Source: Cunninghamia lanceolata (Eukaryota > Streptophyta > Pinopsida > Cupressales > Cupressaceae). From it: a stretch of DNA of 64,000 bases. A model generated the notes under the pieces. The model saw only the letters and a program-made list of their open reading frames with translations. It was not told the DNA's origin and ran no database searches. A program made the position numbers and the translations under genes. The DNA lies in assembly GCA_027924645.1 (NCBI GenBank), contig BSBN01000213.1, positions 37,574,501 to 37,638,500 of the forward strand. Direction: 5' to 3'. This document shows positions 46,968 through 58,833 of the stretch, in pieces. Within the stretch, counting starts at the first letter, position 1. Each line of letters starts with the position of its first letter.

Positions 46968-47301
46968 TGTTACTGCTTTTCTAACTATGCTTTGAATAAA
47001 CAGAATAGACTATGTAGAAATTGTAAAAGCTTCATAACCCATACAAATGGAATATTCTCATCAGAATGATATCTCTACTATTATCAGAGTTATGCACTTA
47101 TACAATGTATATAGGAAATTCTAGCATAATGCGGTCCCGTCTACAATAACATAACCAACATATAAAGATGGCTGATGGTTGTTCTAAGCTGCCAACTGTC
47201 GACAACCACCGACAACTCCTTACAACCATCGGGAGGACAACTAAACCAACCAAACCAACCCAAAAGTAATTAACTATAACTATAATATTCTCGTGCTTAC
47301 A
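46968..47301 (-). mobile_element. 5' LTR of the Tat/Ogre-like element
   Basis: TGTAAGCACGAG to AAAAGCAGTAACA on the minus strand. Aligns with 31370-31717; flanked outside by TSD AACAC (47302-47306). Confidence 0.93.
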
Positions 47302-48158
47302 AACACCAAATGGCAAGGAGAAATACAGAAACACCAATATGTGACCCATACACATTATTTTTGTCAGGTACATACAAGCTTAGGCGGCTGAATTTGACCT
47401 CTCAAATCTATCTCTCTTGGTCAAATCCATAACTAGGGCAGCCATGTGAGAAAAACCCTTGATAAACTGCCAATATTAACTGCAGTCCTATGAACCCTCT
47501 CAATTGATAAGAGTCTTCAATCCAGGCCATTCCTTCATTGATTGAATCTTGGACTTGTCTACTTTGACTGCTTCACTAGAGATGATATGACCCAAATTAA
47601 GTAGTTCATGTCCTGCAAAAGCACGCTTTTTGTTGCAAACAAAATGTTTTTCATGACTTCTGAAGACAATCTCAAGGTGGGTCAGGTGCTCCATATTTAT
47701 TCTCTACACCAAGATGTCATCAACAAATACAAAAAATAATCTTTCTTCATATTAGCTTTGGCAGGTTGTCGATGTATTTGTGAGTCCTAAAGGCATGATT
47801 AAAAATTCATGGCATCAATGCTGTGTTCTAACTTCTAAATGTTGTCTTTTGTAGATCCTCATATTTCATTGAAAACTAGAGATACCATATCTCATGTCAA
47901 TTTTGTTGGATAATATGGTTACCCCATGCAACTCGTCAATCAAGTCATCCAGGAATAGGAACAGGAAACCAATTCTTTATAGTCTTCTTTGTATAAAGTG
48001 CAATAACCAGTGCACATGCAAAAACAATCATCCTTCTTTCTAATTAATACTGTTGCTGCAGCAAATGGGCTCTTGCTTTGTACAATATGTCCCTTGTTAG
48101 GTAGTTCTTGTACAACCTTATCAATCTTGTTTCTTAAACAACTTGAGGTTTTGATAAG
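47302..48158 (-). pseudogene. Gypsy-B reverse transcriptase
   Basis: Minus-strand motifs are SPFAAATVLIRKKDDCFCMC near 48050, VFRSHEKHFVCNKKRAF near 47650, LGHIISSEAVKVDKSKIQSM near 47590, and the RNase H approach near 47400. It is continuous with 30230-31364 once the Tat/Ogre-like element is removed, and with 49096 onward once element C is removed. It is heavily decayed, with stops in every block. Confidence 0.82.
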
Positions 48159-48166
48159 GAGTAATC

Positions 48167-49087
48167 CTAAGTTACCGGGTTCTCTACATTGGGGTACCAA
48201 TCCCGTACCGGACAAGAGTGGGTCTCGGTTCGACGACGGGAGCACCCGAGAGCGGACGGGGCCCCGGGTTACCTGTGGGTACTTACCGGGCTCTCTATAT
48301 TGGGGCACCCATCCCGTGTCGGACAAGAGCAGGTCCCAATTCGGCAACAGGAGCACCCGAGAGCGGACAGGTGTATCAGACGGGAGCACTTGGGGCGGCA
48401 GGGCCTTGCCATGTCAGCGCCCAGGCGCTCCAGCGTCATAAAAAGCGCAATTTAAAAAAAACGTAAATATATTATTATTACGTGATATTAGATGCATTTT
48501 GAACTTCTTGCATATATTCTATAATTATAATATACATATTATTATATTGTAATTACATTATATATAATAAATATTATATAATATACATTATATAATATAT
48601 ATAATATTATATAATATATTAATATATTATATATATATATATATTAATATATTATATATTATTATATTCTATTATAATATATTCTTAGATTCTATATTAA
48701 TATACTATATTATTATATTAATATATTATATTATAATATATATATTTTATATTAATATATTATATATTATTATATTCTATATTATATATATGAATAATAT
48801 ATATAATATAATATATATATAATAAATTAATAATATATTATTATATATTTTATTTATATAATATATTATATATTATTATATTCTATATTATATATTATAT
48901 ATATGAATAATATATATAATATAATAAATTAATAATATATTATTATATATTATATATATATAATATATATATATATACACAGCGGTACCCAACCGTACAA
49001 AACCCAAGGAAAAAAATTGTCGTACCGACGTACCAAAACCCCGCCCCCATACCAGTACTCGCCCCCGTACCAGAACCGGCAACTTAG
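48167..49087. mobile_element. TIR element C (hAT-like, non-autonomous)
   Basis: The left end is CTAAGTTACCGGGTTC and the right end in reverse complement CTAAGTTGCCGGTTCTGG. The TSD GAGTAATC occurs at 48159-48166 and 49088-49095. The GC-rich left arm contains a tandem duplication of about 109 bp (ending GAGCACCCGAGAGCGGAC in both copies). The core (48465-48975) is almost pure A/T. The right arm has GTACC-type motifs. It is inserted in gypsy-B just before reverse transcriptase. ORFs across it are spurious. Confidence 0.88.
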
Positions 49088-49095
49088 GAGTAATC

Positions 49096-49185
49096 ATGAT
49101 GGATCTTGTGACTGCCTCCAACTCTATTGCATGCTTGTGACCCCTATCAGGTGGAAGACACTTATGATATCACCAAACACAACTT
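49096..49185 (-). pseudogene. Gypsy-B segment upstream of reverse transcriptase
   Basis: The minus strand reads ELEAVTRSIMITP in the position of the conserved 'HAIEL...I' segment that precedes gypsy reverse transcriptase. It is a short, decayed continuation beyond element C. The gypsy-B gag and LTR were not identified. Confidence 0.5.
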
Positions 49186-49380
49186 AGGTGTTGAAGGGAA
49201 GAGGAATAGTGGTATGGGCGGTAGGAGGTGTTAAAAAATAAAGTGGAGTAGAGGGCCACACGAGGCATATTCATTGGGTTATGTGAACAAGAAAGGTGGA
49301 GACATGCTAGTGAAAGGTAAAAGGAAATGAAAACAAATAATCTTTAAAAAATGTATACGAGACAATATGGGTAAACATAG

Positions 49381-50907
49381 TGTAATGGGTTGCCCCTGTT
49401 TGGAATAATTTTTTATTTTCTTATATGTGTTATTTTTATTAATTGGTCTTTCAAAACTAGACAAAAGTTGCAAAAGGGGTTTTGGTGTTTGCATGTAATG
49501 TTTCTGCACATAACAATAAAATATATGACATGCAAAGAAAACCCAAAAAAACTATGATAGATATGAGCAAAAGAACACAAACCCAGTTCATAAAATCACT
49601 CAAAAGTAATTACAGTAACATACCCATTTGCATTTCATCAAGTTGCAAAACTGTCATGTATGAACCAGCTAGGGTTTGCCACAAAAAATAGCTCCAAACA
49701 CAACAACCTTCAAAGATTTTCTCATACAAATGATATAGATCTGTTCCAAGACCTCCAACGCCTCTCACACATGGAGAAAAGGCCCCAAAATGGTAGTGAA
49801 TCACTTCTAAAAGCCCACACTCAGCTGCTGATGATGATGTACAGCCTAGTAGAGGCTGCTACAGCAATAAAAACTGCTAGGGAAACTTTTGATTTGATAT
49901 GCTCATTCAATCTGCATCATCTAACATGCAAACCCCTCCAAATCGACCACAAAGGAAGATACTAATGCTGTTCACAGAATGCTATCATATCTGCAAATGG
50001 TACGGCCTAGCTAAGGTAGTACGGCCAGTATGGAAGGCTGGAAACTCACACCAATCTCCCTTAAATTCACAGCTAAAGCTTGCAATATGTCCTTCAGACC
50101 TCCTCCATAATTATCATAGTGATAAACTTAAGATATGTCTTTGATATCCCTTCCGCGACAAACCTGCATTCAACCATTGAAGCACAAATGCAAACATTGA
50201 GTGTATTTGTCTCTTTGAGCACCTTGGGATGATCTTTCACACTTGAGGAATGTTGTTACTAATGGAAGTTTTCGTTCCCAACAATCATGGTTTCGAATTT
50301 CTCCAAAACCCTCAAACTCTTTGGAGAGCCCAAAGCCAAAGCAAACGAATAATCAAAACATAACAAATGAATTGTTTTTTTCCTTCTTATATGTCCTCAA
50401 GAGTGTCGATTCACTTTTGGAAGGAAGTATTTATTTAAAGTCACTTTTTATAATCTCAAAATGAGTGCTCCAACATTATGACTATAGTGACTTTATTAAT
50501 ATTTCATTTTTGATATTTAACCATTACAACCCAAAGTCCAATATTAAATAAACATTAATAATTTACGGACTTTAAAACGGAGGCCCAAATGATCTCGGAA
50601 TTCGATGATCTATAGACCATTGGAAAGGTCTCACCAAGATGCTTCATCTCCAACACTAAAAATCCCAAAACGGAAAGAAACCCTAATTTGCCAAAAATAG
50701 AAAGTCCGGTCCTAAGCAATCAAATCCACCCCAGAAAGTGCCAAACTGAAGATCACACCAAAACCGTGCCAACATCCACTCAAATACTGACAAACCCATC
50801 TAAGTCAACGCCAACAGTGGTTCCCTAACCAAGCTGGTTAGCCTATGGGAACTCAATAATAGACTCACTCTCCATCTATCTGCATGGGCTAAAAAGGGGA
50901 CATTACA
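49381..50907 (-). mobile_element. Solo LTR (LTR4, 1.5 kb)
   Basis: Flanked by CATAG at 49376-49380 and 50908-50912. On the minus strand it starts TGTAATGTCCCC and ends with CCCATTACA. The TGTAATGTCCCC start suggests minus orientation, but no clear TATA box settles it. Short frames inside are not accepted as genes. Confidence 0.72.
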
Positions 50908-51428
50908 CATAGTGAAAGGGATTTGGAATAGTAAATACTAGCTATGGGGGTATGAGTTGTCTTCATAGCATTGATTCATAAGGTTCAAAGAAAGTCATTA
51001 AAATACTCAATATATTCCAAGAACATGCCATGATCAACAAAAGTGAGAAAGTTAACAAATGGCCAATTTGTGTATTGTTACCCCTAACAAAAACATTGTT
51101 TACTTCAACAGGATGAAACATGGGTTATGCTTCATCAAAAATCTAATTTTATACCATATATGGATTTCTCTTAAAAATTTGTGCACTTTCAAAAAAAAAA
51201 ATAGCTGATTTAAAGTCCATATACAAAAGTTATGGCCTCCCCAAGTTCCAGACTTAATGAATCATAAAGGGACGGTTTCTCATCCAACTGGACAGTTTAA
51301 CAATCATTGATCTTCACGCCGCAGTTTCGGCACAAGAACTCGTATGGGCAAAGTAACAACAAAAAACAATGTCTCTTTCAATCTAAGCCTCTTGGGACTC
51401 CTTTGGTTCATGAAAGGATACTTCCACC
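50908..51428. other. No recognised gene
   Basis: AT-rich sequence between LTR4 and element D. Nothing recognised on either strand. Confidence 0.5.
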
Positions 51429-51525
51429 CTATGTTACCAGGTTCTGCAGTATTGCCCCCCATACCTGTACAAGTCTGGTTCTGGTCCAGGTTCAGCTCTG
51501 GTATAGCCTAGGGTTCGCCCAGGCA

Positions 51526-51575
51526 CCCCGGGTATGCTATGGGTCCTTTGTGAAGGACCCACAGCATACTCGGGG
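51526..51575. repeat. Perfect-looking hairpin in the left arm of element D
   Basis: 23-bp arms (51526-51548 and 51553-51575) with two mismatches around a 4-bp loop TGTG; arm sequence includes TATGCTATGGGTCCTT. Confidence 0.9.
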
Positions 51576-52148
51576 TCGACCCAAATGAAGGTTCATGCAT
51601 CATTAATTATTTTGGTGCATTGATCTTAAGATAACATTATTTATCCATGTTTTGTTAATATTTACTGAACTGTTCTCTACTATTCCATATGAGTTGTAAT
51701 TCTGGGTCATATTTGAAGGTGAAATATTATTTTTGTTTCTTTCTATATTACTTCCTCAAAGAGTAACCCATCTAATCTTTGCAAGAGATTTCCTTATTCC
51801 AGTCTCCATTTATTTGGAAATGTGCAGAGCACTGCATTACAAGATCGCTAGTGTTTTCACTTTTCTAATCTCATCTTTACTCTACATTCCTACTATGAAT
51901 TAATGCCAATATGTTTCATTTCAAACTAAAAAAGAAGTGTAATATGTTTTTACATCCTTCTAGGTTTTGCCTTTCCTTGTAAATCGATTGAGAGAGTATG
52001 ACCAGTCAAGAAGAGAGCCAAGAGACCATAATGGATAAATCCTTTCTATGCTGAAAGTGTTGATTAAGAGATCAATAGAATGTTGGATGTGGAAATTATA
52101 TGAATTTTTGACATTTTGTTCGGACTACATTTATATCATAATAAACTA
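51576..52148. other. Unassigned internal part of element D
   Basis: AT-rich DNA with no gene and no visible repeat. Confidence 0.45.
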
Positions 52149-52326
52149 TGAAAATTCAAGCCTGCAAGACATATATTTATATTGAGTGTTACTATATAAA
52201 CAATAATACTTAATATAAATATGTATATATATGTATATACATATTTAGATATTTATATGTATATACATATTTATATATTTATATGTATATATATATATAT
52301 ATATGTCTTGCAGGCTTGAATTTTCA
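52149..52326. repeat. 28-bp perfect inverted repeat with AT-rich loop
   Basis: Arms 52149-52176 and 52299-52326 (TGAAAATTCAAGCCTGCAAG plus 8 bp) are exact reverse complements around 122 bp of TA-rich DNA. This may be a small foldback element or an inverted duplication. Confidence 0.92.
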
Positions 52327-52329
52327 GTC

Positions 52330-53484
52330 TATTGTATATATATAGAGAAAGTTACTGTTTGTATATATATATATATATATTGAGTATTAATGTTTATATA
52401 TATACATATACATATTTATATTATTACTGTTTATGTATGTATGTATGTATGTATTATATAGATATACATATATAAATAAATATATATAAACAGTAATATT
52501 GAATATAAATACATATATACACATACGTATACGTATATACGTGTATGTATGTGTATACATATTGTATATAATATGTATATGTGTATACATATTGTATATA
52601 ATATGTATACAATATACACATACATATACGTATATACGTATATACGTATATGTAGATGTATAATATGTATACACATTGTATATGTGTATATACATATTGT
52701 ATATAATATGTATACAATATACACATACGTATATGTATATCTATAATATGTATACACATTGTATATGTGTATATACACATACATATATGTATATGTATAT
52801 GTATGTGTGTATATACGTATATGTATATCTATACATATATACCATATAAATGTACAAATATACATATGCATATACACATACATATATGTGCGTATATGTA
52901 TATATATACACACATACATATACATGTCAATATTATACTATATATGTATGTGTATATATATAATATATGCATGTATATGTATATGTATATGTATATCTAC
53001 ACATATATACCATATAAATGTACAAATATACATATACATATACACATATACATATATGTGCGTATATGTATATATATACACACATACATATACATGTACA
53101 TATTATACTATACATATACATATCTACATACATATATGTATACGTATATATATAATATATACATGTATATGTATATGTATATCTATACATATATACCATA
53201 TAAATGTACAAATATACATATACGTATACACATACATATATGTGCGTATATGTATATATATATACACATATATATACATGTACATATCTACATACAAATG
53301 TGTATATGTATATACGTATACATATATACATACACATATGTATACATTAACATATACACATATACATATACGTGTATACATATATAACGTATATGCACAT
53401 ATATACATATACGTATATGTATACATATATGTATACACATGTATATACAGATATACATATGTATATGTATATATGTACAAATAT
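52330..53484. repeat. Alternating pyrimidine/purine microsatellite, left part
   Basis: More than 1 kb of TATACATATACGTATATG-type sequence in which nearly every step alternates pyrimidine and purine, with higher-order copies (for example ATATACCATATAAATGTAC recurring near 52845, 53005 and 53195). Translations give only Tyr/Ile/His/Cys strings, so the long ORFs are artefacts. Confidence 0.93.
53477..53484. repeat. TSD ACAAATAT, left copy
   Basis: ACAAATAT at 53477-53484 and 57443-57450 flanks hAT-2. Confidence 0.9.
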
Positions 53485-54265
53485 CAGAGAAACGAGACTC
53501 ACCAGGACTCATCTGGACTTGGCAAGTCGCGAGCCGAGTGAGCCCAAACTAGTCCTGGGGACTCAGACTCGGACTCGAACTCAAACTCGGCTGAGAACTC
53601 GCCTGGACTCGCCAATTTCTCTAGACTCACCGGACTTGCCTAGAACCAGCGAGTCCCATCAGTAAGACTCGGCCGGCGCAGGCAAAGTTAAAAAGTTTTT
53701 AAAAAAAAAAAAAAACTGAAGTCAAAACTTGAATTTTTTTTTACTTATATTACCTCTACTACACTAAAAGCAACTTCATTTCATTTTGTTGGCAAAATAG
53801 GAGGAGAAAAGAGAGTTGTGAGGAAAAATAAGAGTGCGTTGTAGGGCAAACAGCAAGGAGGTAGACGAAAAATCCATCAACAAATCGCATTCGAGTAGCT
53901 TCATACTTAGAGATGGTGCATCGAGAGCTCTCTACCAGCGATTGGAAGGAGTTTGCATTTCATTTCAAGTTTCATTAGAGAGGTAAGCTTGATTTTGTTT
54001 GGTTTTTTTTGTGTTTTTTAGCAAAAATTACATTGTTTTCTAAAATTTCAATTCTCTTTGGAACAAAGTTATAAACCCTACTTATTTTTTTTGAACATTC
54101 AACAAATTTAAAAACCCTACCTTTTGTTTTGGAACAATCAACAAACCCTACATTTTTTTTTTTGCATTAGTTTAATAATTATAAATGAATTCACAAATGT
54201 TCATTTTTTTTGTATTTGTGTTATTGTAGCAGCGTTGATTTCAAGTTCAAATTATATTTTCCACA

Positions 54266-56916
54266 ATGTCTAACTCTTCAAACCCAAATCGAAAGGACCC
54301 AACTTGGAAACATGCTGAAATTTTTCCCGAGCAAAAAAAAGACAGGCAAAATGTTTCTATTGCAAAACAATTTTTCATGGAGCCATTAATAGATTGAAAT
54401 ATCATCTTGCACGCATACCCGTCCATGATGCTTTGGGATGCAAAGATGCACCTATTGAGGTTGTTCGTGAGGTGCAAGTACAATTAGAAGCATTTGAAAT
54501 GAAAAAAGAATTGAAAAAGAGGCAAAGGGAGGAGTTAGCGTGCATTGGTGGTGTTGGAGAGGCTTCTTCCAAGCCTCCATTTCGTCCTAGTGCTAGTGCT
54601 TCTGCTAGTGTTGGTGCTAGTGCTTCTGCTAGTGCTAGTGCTGCCGCTAGTGCTAGTGCTGCCGCTAGTGCTAGTGCTAGTGGGAGTATTAGCATTGGTC
54701 CTAGAGTTCGTAAATCTAGGTTGGATTCATTTTTTGTGCCACGCAGTACTCCTGGTTTCCAACCGTCGCTTGAGAGCATGGGTTGGAACAAGGAGGCACA
54801 TGATGCAGCTAGACGAGCAATTGGAGACTTTTGGTACTATTGCACCATTCCATTCCATGCAGCCAGGTAATTCTTTTTTGTTTGATTGTTTTAAAATTTA
54901 TAGTTTGATTCTTTCTCATGAATTTTTATATTTAAATTTTAGATGTATGTTGAATTCAAATTTAAAGTTAAACTCTCCATTTTACATGTTCTAGGTCTCC
55001 TTTTTGGCAAAATATGGTTGATGCCATAACTATTTGTGGGGCGGGGTTCAAAGGCCCTACTGAAGATGATTTAAAGGGCCCACTTTTGACACAAAAGGTG
55101 GCCGATGTAAAAGCTGAAATAGAGGAGCAGCGCTTGGTATGGAGCAAGAAGGGTTACACCATCATGACCGATGGTTGGACCGACAAAAGAAATAGGACGC
55201 TGCTGAATTTTCTTGTTTCCTTTGCAAGTAATGGTACTTCCCTCAATGCATTGAATAATTTGAAATTTGAATTTGTTTTAACGATTAATATTTTTAATTT
55301 ATGTTTTATAATTTATTGAACCATTGATTTTGCTTCATTTTTTAGGTGGCACCGTGTTCATCAAGTCAATTGATGCTTCAACACATGTAAAAAATGCCAC
55401 ATACTTTTGTGAGGCTATAGAGAAAGTCATATTTGAGGTGGGTGAGGAGAATGTAGTTCAAGTGGTGACTGATAATACAGCAAATTATGTTGCTGCAAGT
55501 AGACTAATGATGGAGAGGCACCCAACAATATTTTGGACTCTATGTGCTGCCCATTGCCTTGACCTCATATTGGAGGATCTTGGCAAGCTTCCATGGATCA
55601 AAACATGTGTGGATATAGCCAAAAATATTTGCAAATTAATATACAATCACACATGGGTCCTTAGCCTAATGAGGCAATACACGAGGGTGAGGGAGTTGGC
55701 TTGACCTGGCATCACCAAATTTGCTACAAATTTCATCACACTACAATCCTTGATTCGGTCAAAGGGAGCTTTGAGATGTATGTTTGTTGCTAAGGATTGG
55801 ACTTCCTCATCCTATGCTTCTTCCACCGCAGGGATTGAAGTGGCAAGTTACATTTATGATGAGCCAAGCTTTTGGACACCTGCTGCAGAGATTGTGAAGG
55901 TAACCGTAAAATTTAATTCTAGTATTCTACATTATGTTTTACTTTTAATTTTTATTCATATTTTTCTTTTATTTGTTTAACTTTATAGTTTATTTTTATT
56001 CACACTTACTTATGTTAAGTTAATATTTGCAGTTTACCGAGCCTTGGTAGTTCTCCTACGAGTTGTTGATGGTGAGAAGCCCACAAAGGGCTACATGTAT
56101 GAGGGCATGGATAGGGCCAAGGAGGCCATTAGATCCATCTATGGGGGAGTTGAGGGTAAGTATCGTCCCATTTGGGAGATCATTGATAGGAGATGGCACC
56201 ACCAGCTTCACAAGCCCCTCCATGTAGCAGCTTATTTCCTAAATCCGGCATTCCAATTCCGCCCTGATTTCAAGGCGGATGATGAGGTTCTTGGTGGGCT
56301 CTACTCAGTGATAGAGCGGATGGCGCCTGCAGTTACTACACAGATAGTCCATGAGATAGAGGCCTTTACTGATGCACAAGGAGACCTCTTTTCTCGTCAA
56401 ATGTGCAAAGAGAGTAGGACGACATTGCAGCCAGGTAAATATATTTAAGGTCATAATTTTCCTCTTTTTATATTATTATTAAATGTTGAAACTTTAAACT
56501 TAAAATTGGAAATGAGATTGATTTTTTTCCCTTTCCTCATCTCAGATAGATTGTGGCAAATGTTTGGTGCTAAAACACCAAACCTTCAGAGGATTGCCAT
56601 TCACATATTGAGCCAGCCATGCAATGCTTCAGGTTGTGAGCGCAATTGGAGTATGTTTGAGCACATACACTCCAAGAGGCGCAATAGATTGTTTGTGGAG
56701 AGGTTGAATGATCTAGTGTATGTTCATTACAACCTTCGACTTAGACACAGACAGATTTTTGACCATGACTCCACCCCAATCACGCTAGAGGATGTTGATC
56801 CACAATCTGAGTGGATCACTGAGGCTCCAGATCCTGTCTTTAGTGATGAGGACCTTGATTGGGTTGACCAGGCAGATAAAGAGGCTGAGGCTGTAGCAAT
56901 GGCAGAGAGAGGATAG
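54266..56916 (+). pseudogene. hAT-2 transposase (BED, DUF659-like, RNase-H-like, hATC)
   Basis: Five exons: 54266-54866, 54995-55233, 55346-55899, 56033-56434 and 56546-56916, all with GT-AG introns of about 110-135 bp. Exon 1 has a BED finger (CFYCKTIFHGAINRLKYHL) and an Ala/Ser repeat. Exon 2 carries WQNMVDAITICGAGFKGP and GYTIMTDGWTDKRNR with the first catalytic Asp. Exon 3 has VVQVVTDNTANY and TLCAAHCLDLIL. Exon 5 has the dimerisation domain (ILSQPCNASGCERNWSMFEH, then RLNDLVYVHYNL). Three lesions: a frameshift in an A run near 54335, a TGA at about 55702, and a frameshift near 56046. It moves its own element by cut-and-paste (family knowledge). The acidic C-terminal tail ends at 56916. 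Confidence 0.93.
54588..54692 (+). repeat. GCTAGT hexanucleotide repeat coding Ala-Ser
   Basis: Repeated GCTAGT/GCTTCT/GCCGCT codons give an (Ala-Ser)n linker between the BED finger and the catalytic part. Confidence 0.9.
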
Positions 56917-57442
56917 AGCACGAGCAGACACAGGCACAACTGATGTTGGTGAGGGTGGCATGGAGTCAGGCAGAGATTATGGCTGCTGCATCATTGAAGA
57001 CCTACCATTTACGCCTTTGTAGGAAGGCGAAGGATGTAGGCTCCTCTGAGCCATAGACTTCTAGTTATTGTTTTGATATTTCATATTTGTTTGGAACATT
57101 TGATGTCATGGATTTCATATTCCATGAGTTGTGTATACATTTGACTATATTTATATATCTAAATGTGTTATTTCCTTCAGCAGCTCAGCTACAATTTGCG
57201 TTTAACTTTATACTTATGTGATCGATGTATACTTGTGTATGTGATCAAATTAGCTTCTATTTGATGATGTTATTGTGTCTTTAAGGTTTATTTAATAAAG
57301 GGTGCATAAAACAAGTTTTAAATCCTTGAAAATCTCTAAATTTCTTGGGTTTTTCACTTTGTCGAGTCTGCGCCAAGTCTGGGCGCCGAGTCCCGAGTCC
57401 CGAGCCGAGTGACCCTCGCCAAGTCTGAGTCTTGTAACTATG

Positions 57443-58262
57443 ACAAATATACATATACGTATATACATATTTGTATGTGTATACATATACGTATATCTAG
57501 ATATACATATACATGTATGTGTATATACATATACATATACACATACATGTATATGTATATCTATATATACATATACATGTATGTGTACGTATATGTATAA
57601 TATGTAAATATATGTATTTACACATATACACATACGTATATGTATATCTATGTGTATATGTATATATATTTACATATTATACATATATATACACATATAT
57701 ACATATACACATATGTATATGTCTATGTGTATATCTATGTATATATTTACAATTTTACATATTATACATATACATATACGTATATGTATATGTATGTGTA
57801 TGTATATTTGTGCATAAATATACATATACATATACATGTATATGTATATATGTATATATAGATATACATATATGTATGTGTATGTATATATGTACACATA
57901 TATGTATTTACACATATATACATATACACATACGTATACGTATATCTGTGTATATGTATATATATTTACATATATATACACATACATACATATACACATA
58001 TACGTATATGTATATGTATATATGTATATCTATGTATATCTTTACATATTATACATATACATACACATATATGTATATGTATGTGTATGTATATGTATAC
58101 CTATATATGTATATTTGTACATAAATATGCATACACATATATGTATATATATATGTACAAATATATATATACACATACATATATGTATATTTGTACATAT
58201 ATACATACATATACGTGTATATGTATATATGTTTATATTTATACAGTAATACTCAATATATA
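57443..58262. repeat. Alternating pyrimidine/purine microsatellite, right part
   Basis: About 0.8 kb of the same TATACA/TATGTA simple sequence continues beyond hAT-2, ending at the right arm of element D. The long ORFs here are artefacts. Confidence 0.93.
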
Positions 58263-58354
58263 TGTATACGAACCCACACCTATACCCGAGGAGAAAAAAA
58301 TTGTCATACCGGTGTACCTATCCCCATACCAAGACCAGCAACTTAGCTTCCACC

Positions 58355-58833
58355 ATTACAATATAATGTAAGTTTCCAATTGAGGTAATGGAAGAGTGCG
58401 AGAAAGGGCAAGTGTAGAGGAGTAAATTGGTGATGTATAGCAAGTAACCAACTATTATTAGTTAAAACTAATTTATGCCTCTGGTAAAGCTATCCATAGC
58501 AGCATTAGGTGGATAGGAGATAACAAAGAGGGTGATTTTATACTCTTAGAGCTCTCTGCATTTACTTCTTTGATCAAGGGACGAAGATAAAGATGTGCAA
58601 TTGCCACTTCTAGCTAGGTTTCCCTATCTTGGGGTTTCCAAGGTAAAATCCTTGTATTAGGTGGTTTGTTTTCCTGCTTTTTATGTTGTGTATGGTTATG
58701 CAAGTAATGTACTCATTCCATGCACAATCTACTACTCTATGTTATAACCATTTGAGTAGATTCAGGTAGTTGCAACATGGATGCAAAAAAATTATCATTA
58801 ATTTCCCACAAGGATGTTAGTAGGGAAATTATC
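58355..58833. other. No recognised gene
   Basis: Anonymous AT-rich DNA between element D and the next TE. Confidence 0.5.

Larger units (their letters stand above)
31370..47301 (-). mobile_element. Complete Tat/Ogre-like Ty3/gypsy element with two nested solo LTRs
   Basis: Two similar LTRs (31370-31717 and 46968-47301) in the same orientation lie inside a 5-bp TSD AACAC. Minus-strand order: 5' LTR, primer-binding site, gag with four CCHC knuckles, protease, reverse transcriptase, RNase H, integrase, a downstream ORF region, polypurine tract, 3' LTR. Removing nested insertions (34580-39662 and 43417-44730) leaves about 9.5 kb. The LFGLCNAPATF/FLDDWSIYS reverse-transcriptase style and the primer-binding site (TTTGGTGTCGTTGCCCA, resembling the TGGCGCCGTTGCC class) point to the Tat/Athila side of Ty3 (family knowledge). 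Stops and frameshifts make it inactive. Confidence 0.93.
53485..57442 (+). mobile_element. hAT-2, nearly complete hAT transposon (4.0 kb)
   Basis: An 8-bp TSD ACAAATAT flanks imperfect TIRs: CAGAGAAACGAGACTC on the left and CATAGTTACAAGACTC on the right (reverse complement). Clusters of ACTCG/CGAGT subterminal motifs occur at both ends (53490-53680 and 57360-57430), as expected for transposase-binding sites. The single transposase gene has five exons with GT-AG introns and only a few lesions. It is inserted in the microsatellite core of element D. Confidence 0.93.
51429..58346. mobile_element. TIR element D with microsatellite core and nested hAT-2
   Basis: The TSD CTTCCACC occurs at 51421-51428 and 58347-58354. 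The left end is CTATGTTACCAGGTTC. The right end in reverse complement is CTAAGTTGCTGGTCTTGG. The right arm (58262-58346) closely follows the right arms of elements B and C. Removing hAT-2 leaves about 3 kb, of which about 2 kb is TATACA/TATGTA-type simple sequence, in the place where B and C have a TA-rich core. The simple core therefore seems to have expanded after insertion (inference). Confidence 0.8.

Noticed and set aside
52387..53541. Long overlapping ORFs (up to 260 codons) on both strands
   Set aside because: They translate the TATACA/TATGTA microsatellite into Tyr/Ile/His/Cys strings. Stops are absent because the repeat lacks them, not because of coding.
57409..58371. ORFs of 100-200 codons on both strands
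   Set aside because: The same microsatellite continues here; simple-sequence artefact.
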